Below are positions 11,646 to 23,957 of a stretch of DNA of 64,000 nucleotides, one piece after another. The notes under the pieces were generated by a model. The model searched no databases and was not told where the DNA came from. It worked only from the letters and a program-made list of their open reading frames with translations. Source of the DNA: Rhyacophila brunnea. Its lineage: Eukaryota; Arthropoda; Insecta; Trichoptera; Rhyacophilidae. The number at the start of each line of letters is the position of its first letter. The first letter of the stretch is position 1. Position numbers and translations under genes: made by a program. Location of the stretch: NCBI GenBank assembly GCA_022495005.1, contig JAGYXB010001055.1:62001-126000 (forward strand), in the 5' to 3' direction.

Positions 11646-13828
11646 ACAAGAATAAAAAATAATATTCTATTTACTTAAATTATTTGCACATTTTTTGTTC
11701 TAGGGGAGAGTCTGAACCAGATATGCTAAAATAGGAGTTTTTTAATTAAAAATTGAACGTATCAATAATTATTATTATACTATTTTGCTTTTACACAGTT
11801 TTTTTTTCCAAATTGAACTGAATTAAAATGTAAGATTTTAAAATGTTTAGAGATGTCGGATTTAAAAGCTTTAATGTCAACCGTTAACTTTCAGTATTTT
11901 AAGAAGCCGCATGGCTTCCTTTCGTGGACGCATTCCTTGAACCTGGACTTGGGTCAGACACGTGCTACGAATCCCTAAGGAGTGCCTAAATCTTGCTTGT
12001 CTTTTCTTTCGATCGCTTAGATTTCATGCGATTTCGGTTTACTGAACGGTATAAAACTATGGGAATTTAACTTGAAAACTTAACTTAAAAAACAGGAAAT
12101 CTGACAAAGTAGTTTATGTTACTGATATTTCTTGTCATCGTGTTTTAAAAAAGGCAAATGTTATATTATACAAGAAAGTTTTATTTTGGTCAATTAAATT
12201 TATACCTAAAAGTTTACATTTTTTTTATTTTATAATTATAATTTGAAGGTATGTAGAAAGTAGGTATAATAATATGTATTTATCCCTGACGCCGTCAGCC
12301 GCGAGCGCTGACCAATTTCTTGTTTGAATTTTGCTAAGTGCGGGTGAGCCATCGTGAGATAAATATACTACACATGCAGAGTTAGATTGACTGATCGGTT
12401 CAAAAGCTCCACATACTTAGATTGTATATTATGCATTATGTCAATAATTAAAATATGCATACAAAAATATTCCCAATACAATTGGGTTGTTTTCAAATTA
12501 TAATAAAATGTCGTAGGAATTGGAAACGAGGAGGAAATACAATGCTCAAATAATTCACTGTCTTGAGGATACTGACTATATGCATCGAGCTAACGGATGT
12601 GTTTGCACTGTTATATCAATTAACTATAGACTATAAATTTAATAAGGGGTCGCATTTAAATGGCATCATGCGATTCTTAGTAGTTTTGATCCTTCCAGCA
12701 TAATTTCATTATAAAACAAATTTGTTGAAAACTGTCGATTTGAGACGTAGGGTATGTTTATACGGAATATTTCCAGAAAAACTGTTCATATTTTGTTAGT
12801 TATATGACCTCTTTGCCACAAATCATCACATAATATCAGATCTCAAATTATATGACATCAGAAAAAAAAATTCCACATAGTCTTGATTAAAAATTATTTT
12901 TGCCTAATTATTGGCCGAAATTGATTAAGCTCACTTACGTAAATGTCAGTAGAGTCAAAAATAATAATTTTTGACCAAAATGTGAATAAATAATTAATGA
13001 TATTGCAAATAACAAAACAAAAAAATATATATTATATTATTAGAAAAAAAAACACTATTTTAAAATTATTTTTATTAACAATACATATATATTAACTCAA
13101 GGTCTCTTCGGTCATAAGTCCTACTCCGTAAAGACGAGAGAGTTTTTTGAACCTAAATTAATCTGGTTTATTTCATACACTTCTTTTCGCACACGACACC
13201 ATTATGTCAAGATTTATTATGTATCATAGATAATAAAATAAAATATTCCATTGCAGTATGTACCTACATTAATTGTCTCATTTATTGTATTCCAGTAGTG
13301 ACAATATAATTTCTCCGTAGTAATTTTATTGTCATATAATCATTTTCTCAAAATGATAATATTACTAAATCAATCTACATTGTGTTACCTAGTTAAGTAT
13401 TTTATTATCTCACGGTTTTTAGAGCAATATTTTCTGTTTATTCTATATAGGGTTATTGATGTTGACAGCAATCTCAGGCTATAAAAATATATCATCAGAA
13501 CTCTCCAAATATTATGTTAATTAAATATTTAAATTACCCTATGTTTGAATGTCATGCCAAAGTCGAAAGCAGAATGCTCTCAGGAACACAGTAACTAGTG
13601 TGGTTTTTTTTTTTTTTTTGCTCGACTATATAAGATTTTAAAAAAATGAATCGATTACTAGTTATATCCAGTTGGTATACTTACATTATTGTACGTTTAT
13701 ATATTGATGGGCTGGTTTTTTACACCTGAGGACTACTGAAAATAGAAGAAACGTTCTGCGGATAACTAACGAGAAATTTATTTATATAGTAACGTATAAA
13801 AGGATGATCGACCATGGTGGCACTATGA
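11646..13828. other. AT-rich stretch without recognised gene
   Basis: A T-run lies near 13604-13619. A small GC-richer block (about 12287-12350) holds no recognisable coding sequence. No repeat was matched. Confidence 0.45.
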
Positions 13829-13982
13829 AAATAAAAGCAGAAAATGCTGGGCTGCAAATAAACCAGTCAAAAACTAAATAACTGGAGAAGTGTGGCGAGA
13901 GACCGGAGTGAGTGGAGAGCGGTTGTGGAGGAGGCCAAATCCCACCCCGGGGTGTAGCGCCGTGGAAGATAATAACGTCCGA
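13829..13982 (+). mobile_element. Internally deleted RTE-like LINE end
   Basis: The reading KAENAGLQINQSKTK resembles the motif that follows the polymerase YADD box. After a stop it is joined directly to NWRSVARDRSEWRAVVEEAK, the last conserved block of the LINE protein, and to the tail GTAGCGCCGTGGAAGATAA. The roughly 200 residues normally between these blocks are missing, so this copy carries an internal deletion. Confidence 0.7.
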
Positions 13983-15484
13983 TTGCGGTTGATTTAGTCA
14001 CGTGAAACCATTAATTTATTTTAGGAACAAAAACACAATGCAACAATACTTGCAGATGCACGGATCTCGAAGATTTTGTTGAAATCGTTTGGCAAATTTA
14101 ACGAATTGTTCATGACTGAGTTTCTTAGTGTTGCCATCGGTATTGACGATTTAATAAGAAAATCTTTTATAACGCAAAAAATATGGGTGTAAAACCTTAT
14201 TATACACCTATTATAATAGCTAAAATATAATCAAAAGAATCAGAAAAAAATAATAAACGATGTGATTGTTGGCTGCCATCTTGGGTATTTTATGGTTTGT
14301 CAGTTGCAAAATATCAAGTTTAACTAGGTATACTAATACAGCATCATAAAATATATTCTAAACTAAAAATCAGTGAAATCAGATGTTAATTATATGTACT
14401 TAAAAACTGCCCTTAAGATATGCCGATTCTCTGTGTTTTTATAAAAAAAACACAGTTTTTAATAATGCTGATGAATACTGAATGTATAGATAAATACTGA
14501 TTGTGAAAATTATACTATATTTATAATGCAATTCCAAAACCTAGCTTCGATTCAAGGTTGAAACGAGGTTGAAATCTGTTGACTTTTCAAGGTCAAAATA
14601 TACTGCCCGCATGACGTAGGTAGGTACAAAAGGGATCGCGTATCAGTGAGGCAAAACATTTGTCAAGCGGGCACAGCCTCCGGTCGATTTTGGAAAAACC
14701 TCGGTTACTTCCCAAAATGAAGAATGTATTTTTTCACGCTTTACCCGAGTTTGCCGCCCAATGAACATCGCGTTTCCGAACGCAATTTTCTATCTACGCC
14801 ATTTTACTTTTGTGTTCGTTGTGTTTTCACTTTGCAAAGAACAATAATAAATTTACTAATTTCCTTATATGATAATGGTAGAGTTGTTTGATTAAGTATA
14901 TGTGGTCGTTATTACTAGACACCGTACATATTTAATGAAAAAAGTAATATATTATGAATGTACTTACATATACATCCATAATGACAAAAATATATACAGT
15001 ATTTTTTTTATTCCTTTATAAATAATGGGTTTTCTAAATTACTTTATCCTCACAATAAAAAACATTCGATTTATTAGTTAAATACTTTTATTAATAGTGT
15101 TTTTCGTTTTATTTAGTTTTAAATAGTAGACTGTATTATTTTATTTATGTAGTTATAAAAAGCATAAGCAAATATGAAAGAAAATTTATAATAAAAAAAA
15201 CAGAGTAGGTATGTAGAATAATAATCAGATAAACTATGATAATATTAATATGTATAACATATTATACAATTATGTATCAACAAATCAGAAATATAAAAAA
15301 ATAATATAATAAAATCCGTGTCTGAAGATTAGTACATATCGCCATATCGCACTTCACCGTAAAATATTGTATCGGAAATATATTATCGTATAATAAATAA
15401 CGTCGTAGTTAGGTATAGTACCGAGATAAAATTCATGTTTAAATAAAACATGGTTCTTGTCGGTTTACAGGAAGCCAGCGGCAA
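13983..15484. other. AT-rich stretch with one GC-richer block
   Basis: A CpG-containing block at about 14620-14820 stands out from the AT-rich background. It has no open frame or matching repeat in the window. Otherwise nothing is recognised. Confidence 0.4.
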
Positions 15485-16840
15485 TTTTTTTTTTTGGTTT
15501 TCATATTGAATCTATTTTGAAATATAATTGTCTACAATGCTCCTTGACTGACTTGGGATATTCCTAGTTTTATGGGGCACATATGCAATTGCGTCATCCT
15601 CTTCATCTGAGGTTTATAATCTGGATTATAGGTTTGTTTGAGTTTACTGTGTGCGATTTTAATTTATTCCGGCTTTTGAGGTAAGCCGGGTGAGGGTTTT
15701 CCTCTGCAATTTCTATTGGTGTTATTGCAATATTAGATTTTAGCTTTTAATTTAAGTTTAAAATTTTGATTGTCCGTCTCTTCTCAACTCCGTCTCGTGC
15801 CGTTGTTGCCATTGTCGTCTCCACCCTCGCCATGTCTGGTTTCAGTGAGACCCAAGCTCGTGAGCCCAAGAAGACCGGCAGAATGGCTCGCAGTTAGTTA
15901 GGAAGTCGCATCAGGACGAAACGAAACACCATTTCCTCCCGGTCATTAGCCCGGTTACTCATCAGTAATTGAGCTGCGGAGGGGTAAAAAACTCCGGTAG
16001 TAGCATACGACACCCCCGGCCAAAAACCCTTCCGCTGTGGTTTTAATCTGTAGGGGAAGTGGATTAGTTATCTGGTCGTCGGGAATGGTCAGCTTTGTCA
16101 GCGTGGATCTGGAATGAGAAATCTATTATTTTTTTGTTTTGTTATTGTCCTCTTTAATTTTATCTTACATTTTTTATTTTTATTTTGGGGGTTGGTCTGT
16201 TTCTGAAAATTGTTCTGGGTCTATTGAATTTAGTGGGAACGTTCTCGTCGTAATCTTGGAGGTTTTTAATACTTGGGTCTGGGTGGTTTTCCATTGAGTC
16301 GTAGAATTTGATTGCTAGTTTTTGGATATGACTGTCTAGTTTTTCTATTTCTAGGTCTCTGTGAATTACAGAGTTTTGGACATATTTGGGAGCGTTTGTA
16401 ATCGTTCTTAGGATTTTGTTTTGTATTCTTTGTAACTTTTTTATATGGTTGGGGCTGCTGTTAGCCCATATGGGGCAGGGTTATGTCATTACGGGTCTAA
16501 TTATTGCTGTATATAGCAGGTGTTTGCATCTGAGGGATAGCTTGCTTCTTTAGCCTATCATTGGAGTTAATTTAGCTTTTGTGAATCTAGCTTGTTTGTC
16601 TTTGGCGTGATGTGCCTGACAAAGTTGAGTCTGCTATCTAGGTGGAGGCCTAGGTATTTGACGGAGTTTGACCAGGGGATTAGTATATAGTTTGTTTTTT
16701 TCGACTTTTGCGACTGCTACGCTTTTGTCTGCATTTATATTGATGCGCCAAGTATCCCACTATGCAGATGTAGTATTTGTAGCTTCCTGGACTATTTTTT
16801 ACGGCTTGGTTGTAGTTCATTGATATTTTTTAATCGCGGT
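15485..16840 (-). mobile_element. Jockey-like LINE, 3' end, minus strand
   Basis: On the minus strand the frame reads LYTAIIRPVMT, CPIWANSSPNHIKKLQRIQN, KILRTITNAPKYVQNS, IHRDLEIEKLDSHIQKLA and MENHPDPSIKNL at about 16500-16250. The sequence P-V-x-x-Y/P-x-x-P-I-W-x-x-A/S followed by L-Q-x-x-Q-N-K-x-L-R is typical of the C-terminus of Jockey-clade reverse transcriptase. Upstream (16500-16840) decayed pieces such as WRINIDADKSVAVAKVEK remain. About 700 bp of GC-richer 3' untranslated sequence follows, ending in an A11 tail (T11 on plus, 15485-15495). The polymerase active site and everything 5' are absent. Confidence 0.85.
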
Positions 16841-16886
16841 CTTATAGAGATGGCCGTATAGTATACGGTCATCTCTTTCCGATAAG
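16841..16886. repeat. Inverted repeat hairpin at the LINE's 5' edge
   Basis: AGAGATGGCCGTATA (16846-16860) pairs with TATACGGTCATCTCT (16862-16876) with one mismatch and a 1-nt centre. CTTAT and ATAAG continue the pairing outside after a bulge. Confidence 0.75.
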
Positions 16887-17243
16887 AAAGCTCAAGGTGA
16901 ACTGTGCTACAGTGAAATGTAATACAAACAATTTACAGTTAATCAATAAAATTAGTTTTGTATAATATTACAAAAAATAAATTTAAAGTGTACAAAAAAA
17001 GTTCATTTACTACAACAGTGTCTTCAGTACTTGAGTGCCAGAATGGGTATATTGAACATGTTAATAGAAGAACTATTCGAAAGAGAATGAATCTTGGTTA
17101 TTGAAGAATGAATAGATAAAATAGCTTTTAAGACAATCAACGTGAAAAGTTAATTTAATTTTTACCTAGAAAAGGTTATAACTAAGACCATGCAGGCAAA
17201 AAAAAAACTTCACGATTATGAAAATATAATATTCTCGGCGTAA

Positions 17244-17282
<39 letters not shown>

Positions 17283-17867
17283 GAGTTTAAACTTACTTAC
17301 CAGACAAATATTTTATTGACGTACCAAGGGGGTGATTCACATAACTACGAAGTGTCAAAATTTTAATTTTAAAATCCAATTTCATACGAAACAAAAAAAA
17401 AGCTTTGCTACAGGGCCGCTGAAATTTCACGCGAAATAGTCCAGGGAAAGACAGGGGGGGGCAAAATTATGGACCGCATTTATCAGTGGGCCAACTGTCA
17501 AAAATATATGCCCGGTTTGCGACCAAGCGCTAACCTATTCACTCGTATACAATAATATTATATAACACGACATAGCAGTTTTTTTGATACATCCACGACA
17601 TGTCGACCATGCCATACATCACCGACATTCCCTTTATATTTTGTAATAAATAAAATTTCCGGCGTATGTACGTGATTCATAATAATTTTGTATTCATATT
17701 AATAATTTGATGCCTATGTTTTTTTATAACATTTCCCACTTTAAACGTCAAACGTTCCAAAAGAGACAAACAAAAATTTAATATTACTTCATGTATATAC
17801 CCAATTCTCACCTTTAATACTATATTTAGATACAATATATTATGTTAAAGGCCTTTTAAATACGTAG
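16887..17867. other. Stretch with a (TA)n microsatellite
   Basis: About 15 TA units lie at 17250-17279. The block at 17400-17545 is less AT-rich but encodes nothing recognisable. Confidence 0.5.
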
Positions 17868-18196
17868 GTTGTAAGTTTTATCCGGCTTTAAGATATGCCG
17901 ATGATACTATACTGATTGCTGATAGTTTAAAGAGTTTACATCAACTGGTAGAAAAGGTTAATGAGGTCAATAATTCTTATGGTTTAAAAATGAACCTCAA
18001 GAAAACAAAACTATTACTAGTATCAAGGAAAGATTAATGGAAAGCGTAGCAGAGGACGGTACCGCATTTCGTGGCTTAATTTCGTGATTGGTACGAGTGC
18101 AGCTCCACCGAACTGTTCCGGGTAGCAGACGACAGAGATAAGATCGCCTTGATGGTGGCCAACCTCCGCTAGGGGGATGGCACAATAAGAAGAAGA
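17868..18196 (+). mobile_element. RTE-like LINE family A, internally deleted
   Basis: The frame starts ALRYADDTILIADSLKSL, containing the YADD catalytic box of reverse transcriptase. It continues VEKVNEVNNSYGLKMNLKK and KLLLVSRKD. Immediately afterwards comes the extreme C-terminal block (WYECSSTELFRVADDRDK, then IALMVANLR and a stop) and the tail GGGATGGCACAATAAGAAG. Roughly 200 residues present in related copies are missing between the two parts. It shares AAAACTATTACTAGTATCAA with the nested copy at 56278. Confidence 0.85.
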
Positions 18197-18978
18197 AGAT
18201 TAGCCTACTTTGAGCTGGTGATATTTCTATTTGGCGTAACGATAAGAAACGTTTGTCATATAAATTGCTCAAAAGACCTCATCGTACTTCTATCTAGCAC
18301 CTAACATCTAATGAAAGCAATGTCATATTATTAACAGTCCAAACGAATGTTACCTTGCATTAGATCGTATTGCATCTAGTAAGACGCTCCCGATTATAAG
18401 ACACATACATATTTTAATATTAATAAAATTGAAATAAATCATCATAAAACTTTATTATGAAGATAAAAGTCAAACAATGACAATAAAAATCAGTATATTA
18501 TTTTTATACTTACTTTCATAATATGTAATAGGTACCATCAGAGTTTGAAATTTATTTAGATTTCATTTATGAATTATATTTCGACTCGAGGTCGTTTACT
18601 TTTATGTTTTCCTATAAAATATCGCCTTCAGTGATGTAAGTGATGCATAATTTCTTAAAAGAATTCTCAAACATTAACTCCAGGATTTTCTTCAATATAG
18701 AAAAACAATTTTACTGACACTCTGCATTTTTGATGTCGGTTTTTTGGTACGATTGTAAGACGAAAAACTTAGTCTTTCAGAATTATTACTTCTTGACAAT
18801 TCAATTTAAAAACTTAGAAATGGAAGAGTATAATTTTTTTTATTAAATTGCTAGTGTTATTAAAGAATAATATAAACTACATAGAGAAACAAAATGATAA
18901 TAACCAACTCAAAACCGCATTATTAGAAGAATAATAATCCACTCACTATTGAGAGGAACAGATATAATTCCACAACGC
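18197..18978. other. AT-rich stretch without recognised feature
   Basis: No coding motif or repeat was matched. Confidence 0.45.
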
Positions 18979-19345
18979 TTAAGGGGTCCCCCCTTATAAA
19001 ATATTTCACTATAATAATGTCGATATAAATTATGCTGATGGTTTTATAAATGCGTTTAAAAATTAATAAATGTAAAAAATCTTAACACCGCTGCACATTT
19101 ATGTACTGAAATATAACTATATTCTATATTCTAAAACATTAGAGCGAGAAGTTCAAAAGAATACTATTTCATGTAATAAAAATACTTTATGCAGTCATCA
19201 AATGTTTAAAATAAATATAAAAGATAATAAGGCTTCAAAATTATATAAATAGATTATCTACAACGTTTAAGGAATATCCAGGATCATGCTTTGAAAATAG
19301 AATAAAAGCTCCATTTTGACCCACGCTGAGCACGTCCGCCCTTAA
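18979..19345. mobile_element. TTAA-flanked piggyBac-like MITE, copy 1
   Basis: TTAA lies at both ends (18979-18982 and 19342-19345). The right inverted end, read inward, is GGGCGGACGTGCTCAGCG, nearly identical to copy 2 at 21162. The left end is shortened to GGGGTCCCCCC. The interior from AATATTTCACTATAATAA to CCATTTTGACC is about 90% similar to copy 2 by eye. Piggybac superfamily elements target TTAA, but no transposase is present here, so the assignment rests on ends alone. Confidence 0.75.
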
Positions 19346-21161
19346 CGAAATACGAAAACGTATGGTTGCATCCAACGTTGATGTATCAAAATAATTCAAC
19401 GAGCGGCTCTCAAATGATAGCATTATACTGTAGTTTTATCTTACGCTATACACATTCACCTAAGTAAATTCGGGGGTGTCGTCTTAAACTATTTTAAAGG
19501 GACTACAACCACTTAGGGGTGACAGATGTACAGATGAAAAGAGACTGGTTGGAGGTTGCTCAGATGAATGGAGGAGCGAGAGGTTATTGCTGAAAACGGT
19601 ATAAAGGTAAATGATACAAGAAAGATTTTAGCGATCCGAGGCTCGGTGAAAGTGAGTAGGTACTGTGCAGTGTGATACTTAGACTGAATCTAATCTGAGG
19701 TACTGGACGGACTGAGACTGAGATAATCCATCAAATATGACTAGATATTTATATAAGTACATGAATATTCGGTAAATTACGAGAATCAAATTTCCAATTA
19801 GGAAATCTGCTGACCACCGCATCATTGCAACTTCGAGATATTTCGATGACAAATCCCGAGGTAGTCGATCCTTATCGAAGTACAACTGTAGAATATTCAC
19901 AGATGCGGAGATTGGGCGATTGTTAAAATTACTCACCGATTATTACGTTGTCGTAATAACGCTGACAAGGCCCGAGTCTGTTGCCCGTTTCATTACATAT
20001 TATACAACATGGCTTATTAGTAAGTTTAGGGTTATCTTGGCATAGGTGTTATTAATTAGTGTTGGGAAACTGGGTCGCTAAATACGATTCAAATGGAATA
20101 GTGAAAACGTTACTCAATTACAATTTAAATTCAAATTCAATCTGTTGATAATTTGAATTTTCTATATCCAAATATAATACGAGTAAATACACCACAAAAT
20201 GCTTTGCGATCGACAATTCTTTAACTTTTGTTTTGTTTAATACCTAATTTAAGAATAAAGAAGAATAACTTGAGCTAAAATAACTGAGGGGAACCTAACA
20301 TGACAAGAAAAAATATAATTAACCGGTGCGTAAGAACATTGATTTTTTTCTGAGACACAGTAATAAAGTAGATTTTTTGATAATATTCTGAGAATTTCGA
20401 TCAAGCTTTTGAGTATGACTATCAGCTGGGTATGAAATTATATCTTAAACAGTCACTTTGGAAAGATAATCTTGCTTTACACCACTTGTCTTTTGAAGTT
20501 TTCAAAACTTTTTTATAAATAATTAAATCAGTCAGTAGCATAATTATTGTTTTAAATAATACTAGGTATGTCACTTATTAATTATGTTCTCTTCCTTGCC
20601 AAAACTCTATAATTAATAGTACGTATTAGTCAAACTTTCTAATCTTGGAATTTTGGAAATTTCAACAATGTTGGTAATAAAAATCATAACCCTATGTGTT
20701 TTTATTATAATAATGAAATCAAGAACCATCTTAAATAATAAAAAATTCCCTATACAGGTTTTATAACAATGTGTTAATAGAACACCATACACAATGTGTT
20801 TGGTGCTTCTTTTAATTGGTCTCTTGTATATCTCAATCAATTAAAAATATTTTATCTGCTTATAATGACACCGAAGCGGTCTTTTAACATATAAGAATAT
20901 GTTTATTTTGTAATTGTGTACATACTTTTCTAAGATTTATTATGAAACTAAAGATGTATTATTTTTTTTTTTGCGGTATAATAGAATGTTAATCTCTCGA
21001 TAAAAATATAGATATCGAATTTGTACTTTCGAATAAATTTACGAAACAGTAGTGTTATTAATATCATTAACTTAAAATTGCAATCTTTACTAGGGTTTCA
21101 AATCCTACTCGATTTGGGGATAGTACATTACGTCATGATTTTTGCCAAAAAACCATATGCT
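19346..21161. other. Stretch without recognised gene
   Basis: A GC-richer segment near 19500-19700 has only a vague resemblance to a LINE tail. Nothing else was matched. Confidence 0.4.
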
Positions 21162-21784
21162 TTAAGGGGGGACATGCTCAGTACCTGTACAGTACATGTA
21201 CGTAACCGATTTTTGTTTTAAACGGTAGATGTTCAAACACGCGCGTTAACATGATCTTACTCCCTACTTCAGTTTTAGTTTGTCAATTTTTTATTTGCCA
21301 AAGACATAGCTTATAATTAGTATCTTTAGAATTATCTTCAAATGTGTCAGTCTTGCCCATTTTTTGAATAATAAAATGGCTAATTCTTGTCAAATTTGGG
21401 ATCACAGAGATTATTCATATAATTTTTTATCGTAAATATTTCACTATAATAAAGTCGACATAAATTATACTTATGGTTTTATAAATGCGATTAAAATTAA
21501 TAAATGTAAAAAATCTTAACACCACTGCACATTTATGTACTGAAATATGACTATATTCTAAAACATTAGAGCGAGAGGTTTAAAAGAATACTATTTAATT
21601 TAATAAAAATACTTTATACAGTCATCAAATGTTTAAAATAAATATAAAGGATAATAAGGCTTCAAAATTATATAAATATTATATAATTTAGATTATCTAC
21701 GACGTTTAAGGAATGTCCAGGATCATGCTTTGAAAATACAATAAAAGCTCCATTTTGACCAACGCTGAGCATGTCCGCCTTTAA
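21162..21784. mobile_element. TTAA-flanked piggyBac-like MITE, copy 2
   Basis: TTAA lies at 21162-21165 and 21781-21784. The inverted ends read inward as GGGGGGACATGCTCAG and AGGCGGACATGCTCAG (14 of 16 identical). This copy keeps about 260 bp near its left end that copy 1 lacks. No transposase reading frame is present. Confidence 0.82.
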
Positions 21785-22870
21785 TCAACTATAAAATTGT
21801 TAAAAATGTTATTTTTGAATAACAAAATATTAAAATCTCATAAAAATAGCATTTTTCTTCTAACTTTCATGGAATTGTAGAATTTTCGCACGATACAGAC
21901 TAATGCAATGTTTAAGTTACATTATTACGAAAAGAAGATCGATGATGCCCATGTATTTTTTTTTATTTCCATCTGAAAACCGACCATAAGGTGAAATATA
22001 TTAGTGAACGTTTCAGACCGTCATTATGAGTTATTTGGAGAACATTTTATGGAGACTTCATATTATTTGGAGTACCAAACCGCACACAAAAAAATATTTT
22101 GTCACCGCATTAGTACATGTGTAGCAAATTTCATGTATCCAGAGGTATATGAAAAGTAGGTAAAAATTGAGCGTGATAGAAAAACCTAAAAGAAAAACGT
22201 TTCAGATTTATTTTCAGATCTTTATTAAATAGGTTGTAGCAGTGCTTAGCAGTAAAAATATATTTTCGGGCGAAATATCACCATTGATTTTGTTTAATCC
22301 CTTGGCTCTTGCAATCAGTAATATTGTTAGATTTAAGAAATAATATGTTTAATGCTGTCTCAGAAAAGCTTTTCATGCAATGATATTGACATCGGCTTAT
22401 AGCTATGATGTTTTTGTGGTGATATTCATATCGAGCGCTTTTGTGAATAGGCAAAAGTTTCACGAGCTTTCGCGAACGATGTTGACAATAATTACAGTAA
22501 AACAGTTTATCAGGCAATGTAACTGAATATCTGCTTTTCCAATCTGCTGACCTACTTTCCCGAGACTTACATGTAAGTATAATCTAATCAAGGAAAACTT
22601 CTGACATAAAATTAGATGTAATAAATTCTGCCAAATCTCCTCCCTACCCCAATCACACTTTACTTAACGCGCAAGCTTTTAAATTTTAATACAATCAAAA
22701 AAAAATGCGGAAATCATAAGTTTTCACAATTTTAAAGTGTTTCGTTTGTAGTTTTACGGCTGTCGTCAGTAGCTAATACTGCATTTTATTCCGACAAAAT
22801 TATTTAATTACATCAACGTGTATGACTTACTACATCCATCAATAAACGTTTTATGTGTTTGTTACTACAT
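21785..22870. other. AT-rich stretch without recognised feature
   Basis: The 79-codon minus open frame at 22278-22517 has no recognised family motif. Confidence 0.45.
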
Positions 22871-22874
22871 ACTT

Positions 22875-23302
22875 GAATACGTGTATTAATTAAGGCGCTA
22901 AGTACCAAAAACAAAAAAACTGTCATTTTTATAGAAAAGTGTTCTACATACTAACGCTAATAACTTCAACTATGGTCTAAGTGCCTCAAGCAAGTCAAAA
23001 AAATACAGCAAAATATTTAAACCTGTCGACGTTGTAAGTCCGTTGGCCTGTTTTATTTATAATGGTGTAAATAGCACTACAGTGGTCAACCTCATTCAAT
23101 ATAAAATGGCTGACGATGGTGTGTTGACACTTGCGAGTTCTTAATACCTAAAATTATAGAAGCTGCCGTGATTGCTTCACACCGTAAAACCACATTTTTC
23201 AAAAGGTCTGCTTCATGAAATTTTACTGCAATGACTCGGTATTTTGTAACTACAGGCAATACTATTTTTTGGTACTTAGAGCCTTAATTAATACACGTAT
23301 TC
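22875..23302. mobile_element. Unclassified TIR element with 37-bp inverted ends
   Basis: The ends form an inverted repeat of about 37 bp beginning GAATACGTGTATTAATTAAG and continuing through CTAAGTACCAAAAA, with one or two mismatches. The 4-bp word ACTT flanks both sides (22871-22874, 23303-23306) and may be a target duplication. The 350-bp interior has no open frame. The inner TTAATTAA leaves open a TA- or TTAA-type insertion instead. Confidence 0.75.
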
Positions 23303-23448
23303 ACTTGTTTTAATAAACAATTAGGTAACTATTTAAACTATACTTGTATAATAATATGTTTATACCAGTATCGCACGGTCTATAGACGCTGTTATGAGGA
23401 GCATGCCGAGAAATGGTTGATAAAGTAGTATGTCATAATAATATTTAC

Positions 23449-23886
23449 TTACAAGATAAAAAGAACTTTTTATAAACAACGTTTTTAAATTTTCTGTTGA
23501 ATCATATTATAAACTTGACTTGACTAGCTTAAACGATCAAAAAAATTTGTACTTGATAGAAATACTGAATAATAAAATGTCATTTTATATTGATTTCCAT
23601 AGTAACGCACGTATATATTAATAATTTAGTTGCTAGGACCCCCTAGCAACCAATAATTGTATCGAAATAACTTTTCATACAAAACATAATTAACTGAAAA
23701 TGAATTAAATTCTACTTAAAGATGGCTAAAAGTATTTAAAAATGCATTGGCATCATGTTCTGATATATTCTAAAAGTTTCAAATGTCTAGCTAGTCGGGA
23801 AGTTAGTTAAAATCGATTGCAAGATCTGTACCGGACAAACGACCACCGGAAAAATAAGAATACGAGCTAAGAAAAACATTGTAAAA
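23449..23886 (+). repeat. Unclassified dispersed repeat, copy B
   Basis: This matches copies A (7028) and C (33225, inverted) along its whole length, from TTACAAGATAAAAAGAAC to CTAAGAAAAACATTG. It has the stem TTGCTAGGACCCCCTAGCAA near its middle. It lacks the extra bases copy A carries around that stem. Confidence 0.85.
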
Positions 23887-23899
23887 AGTAATTAATAAT

Positions 23900-23957
23900 A
23901 AAATTGCGTTTTATTTAGTTAATAATACAGATGCATTTCCACCATGATAGTTAACAC
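23900..23957 (+). repeat. Partial arm of the 55.9-kb foldback family
   Basis: TGCGTTTTATTTAG followed by GCATTTCCACCATGATAGTT resembles the outer half of the arm at 62760-62827 (TGCATTTTATTAAA, GCAGTTCCACCATGAATTG). It directly follows repeat copy B. Confidence 0.5.

Noticed and set aside
17250..17279. (TA)n run as part of a regulatory element
   Set aside because: It is a plain microsatellite with no associated feature.
19490..19690. LINE C-terminal remnant (HLGVTDVQMKRDWLEVAQM)
   Set aside because: The resemblance is too short and matches no other copy in the window.
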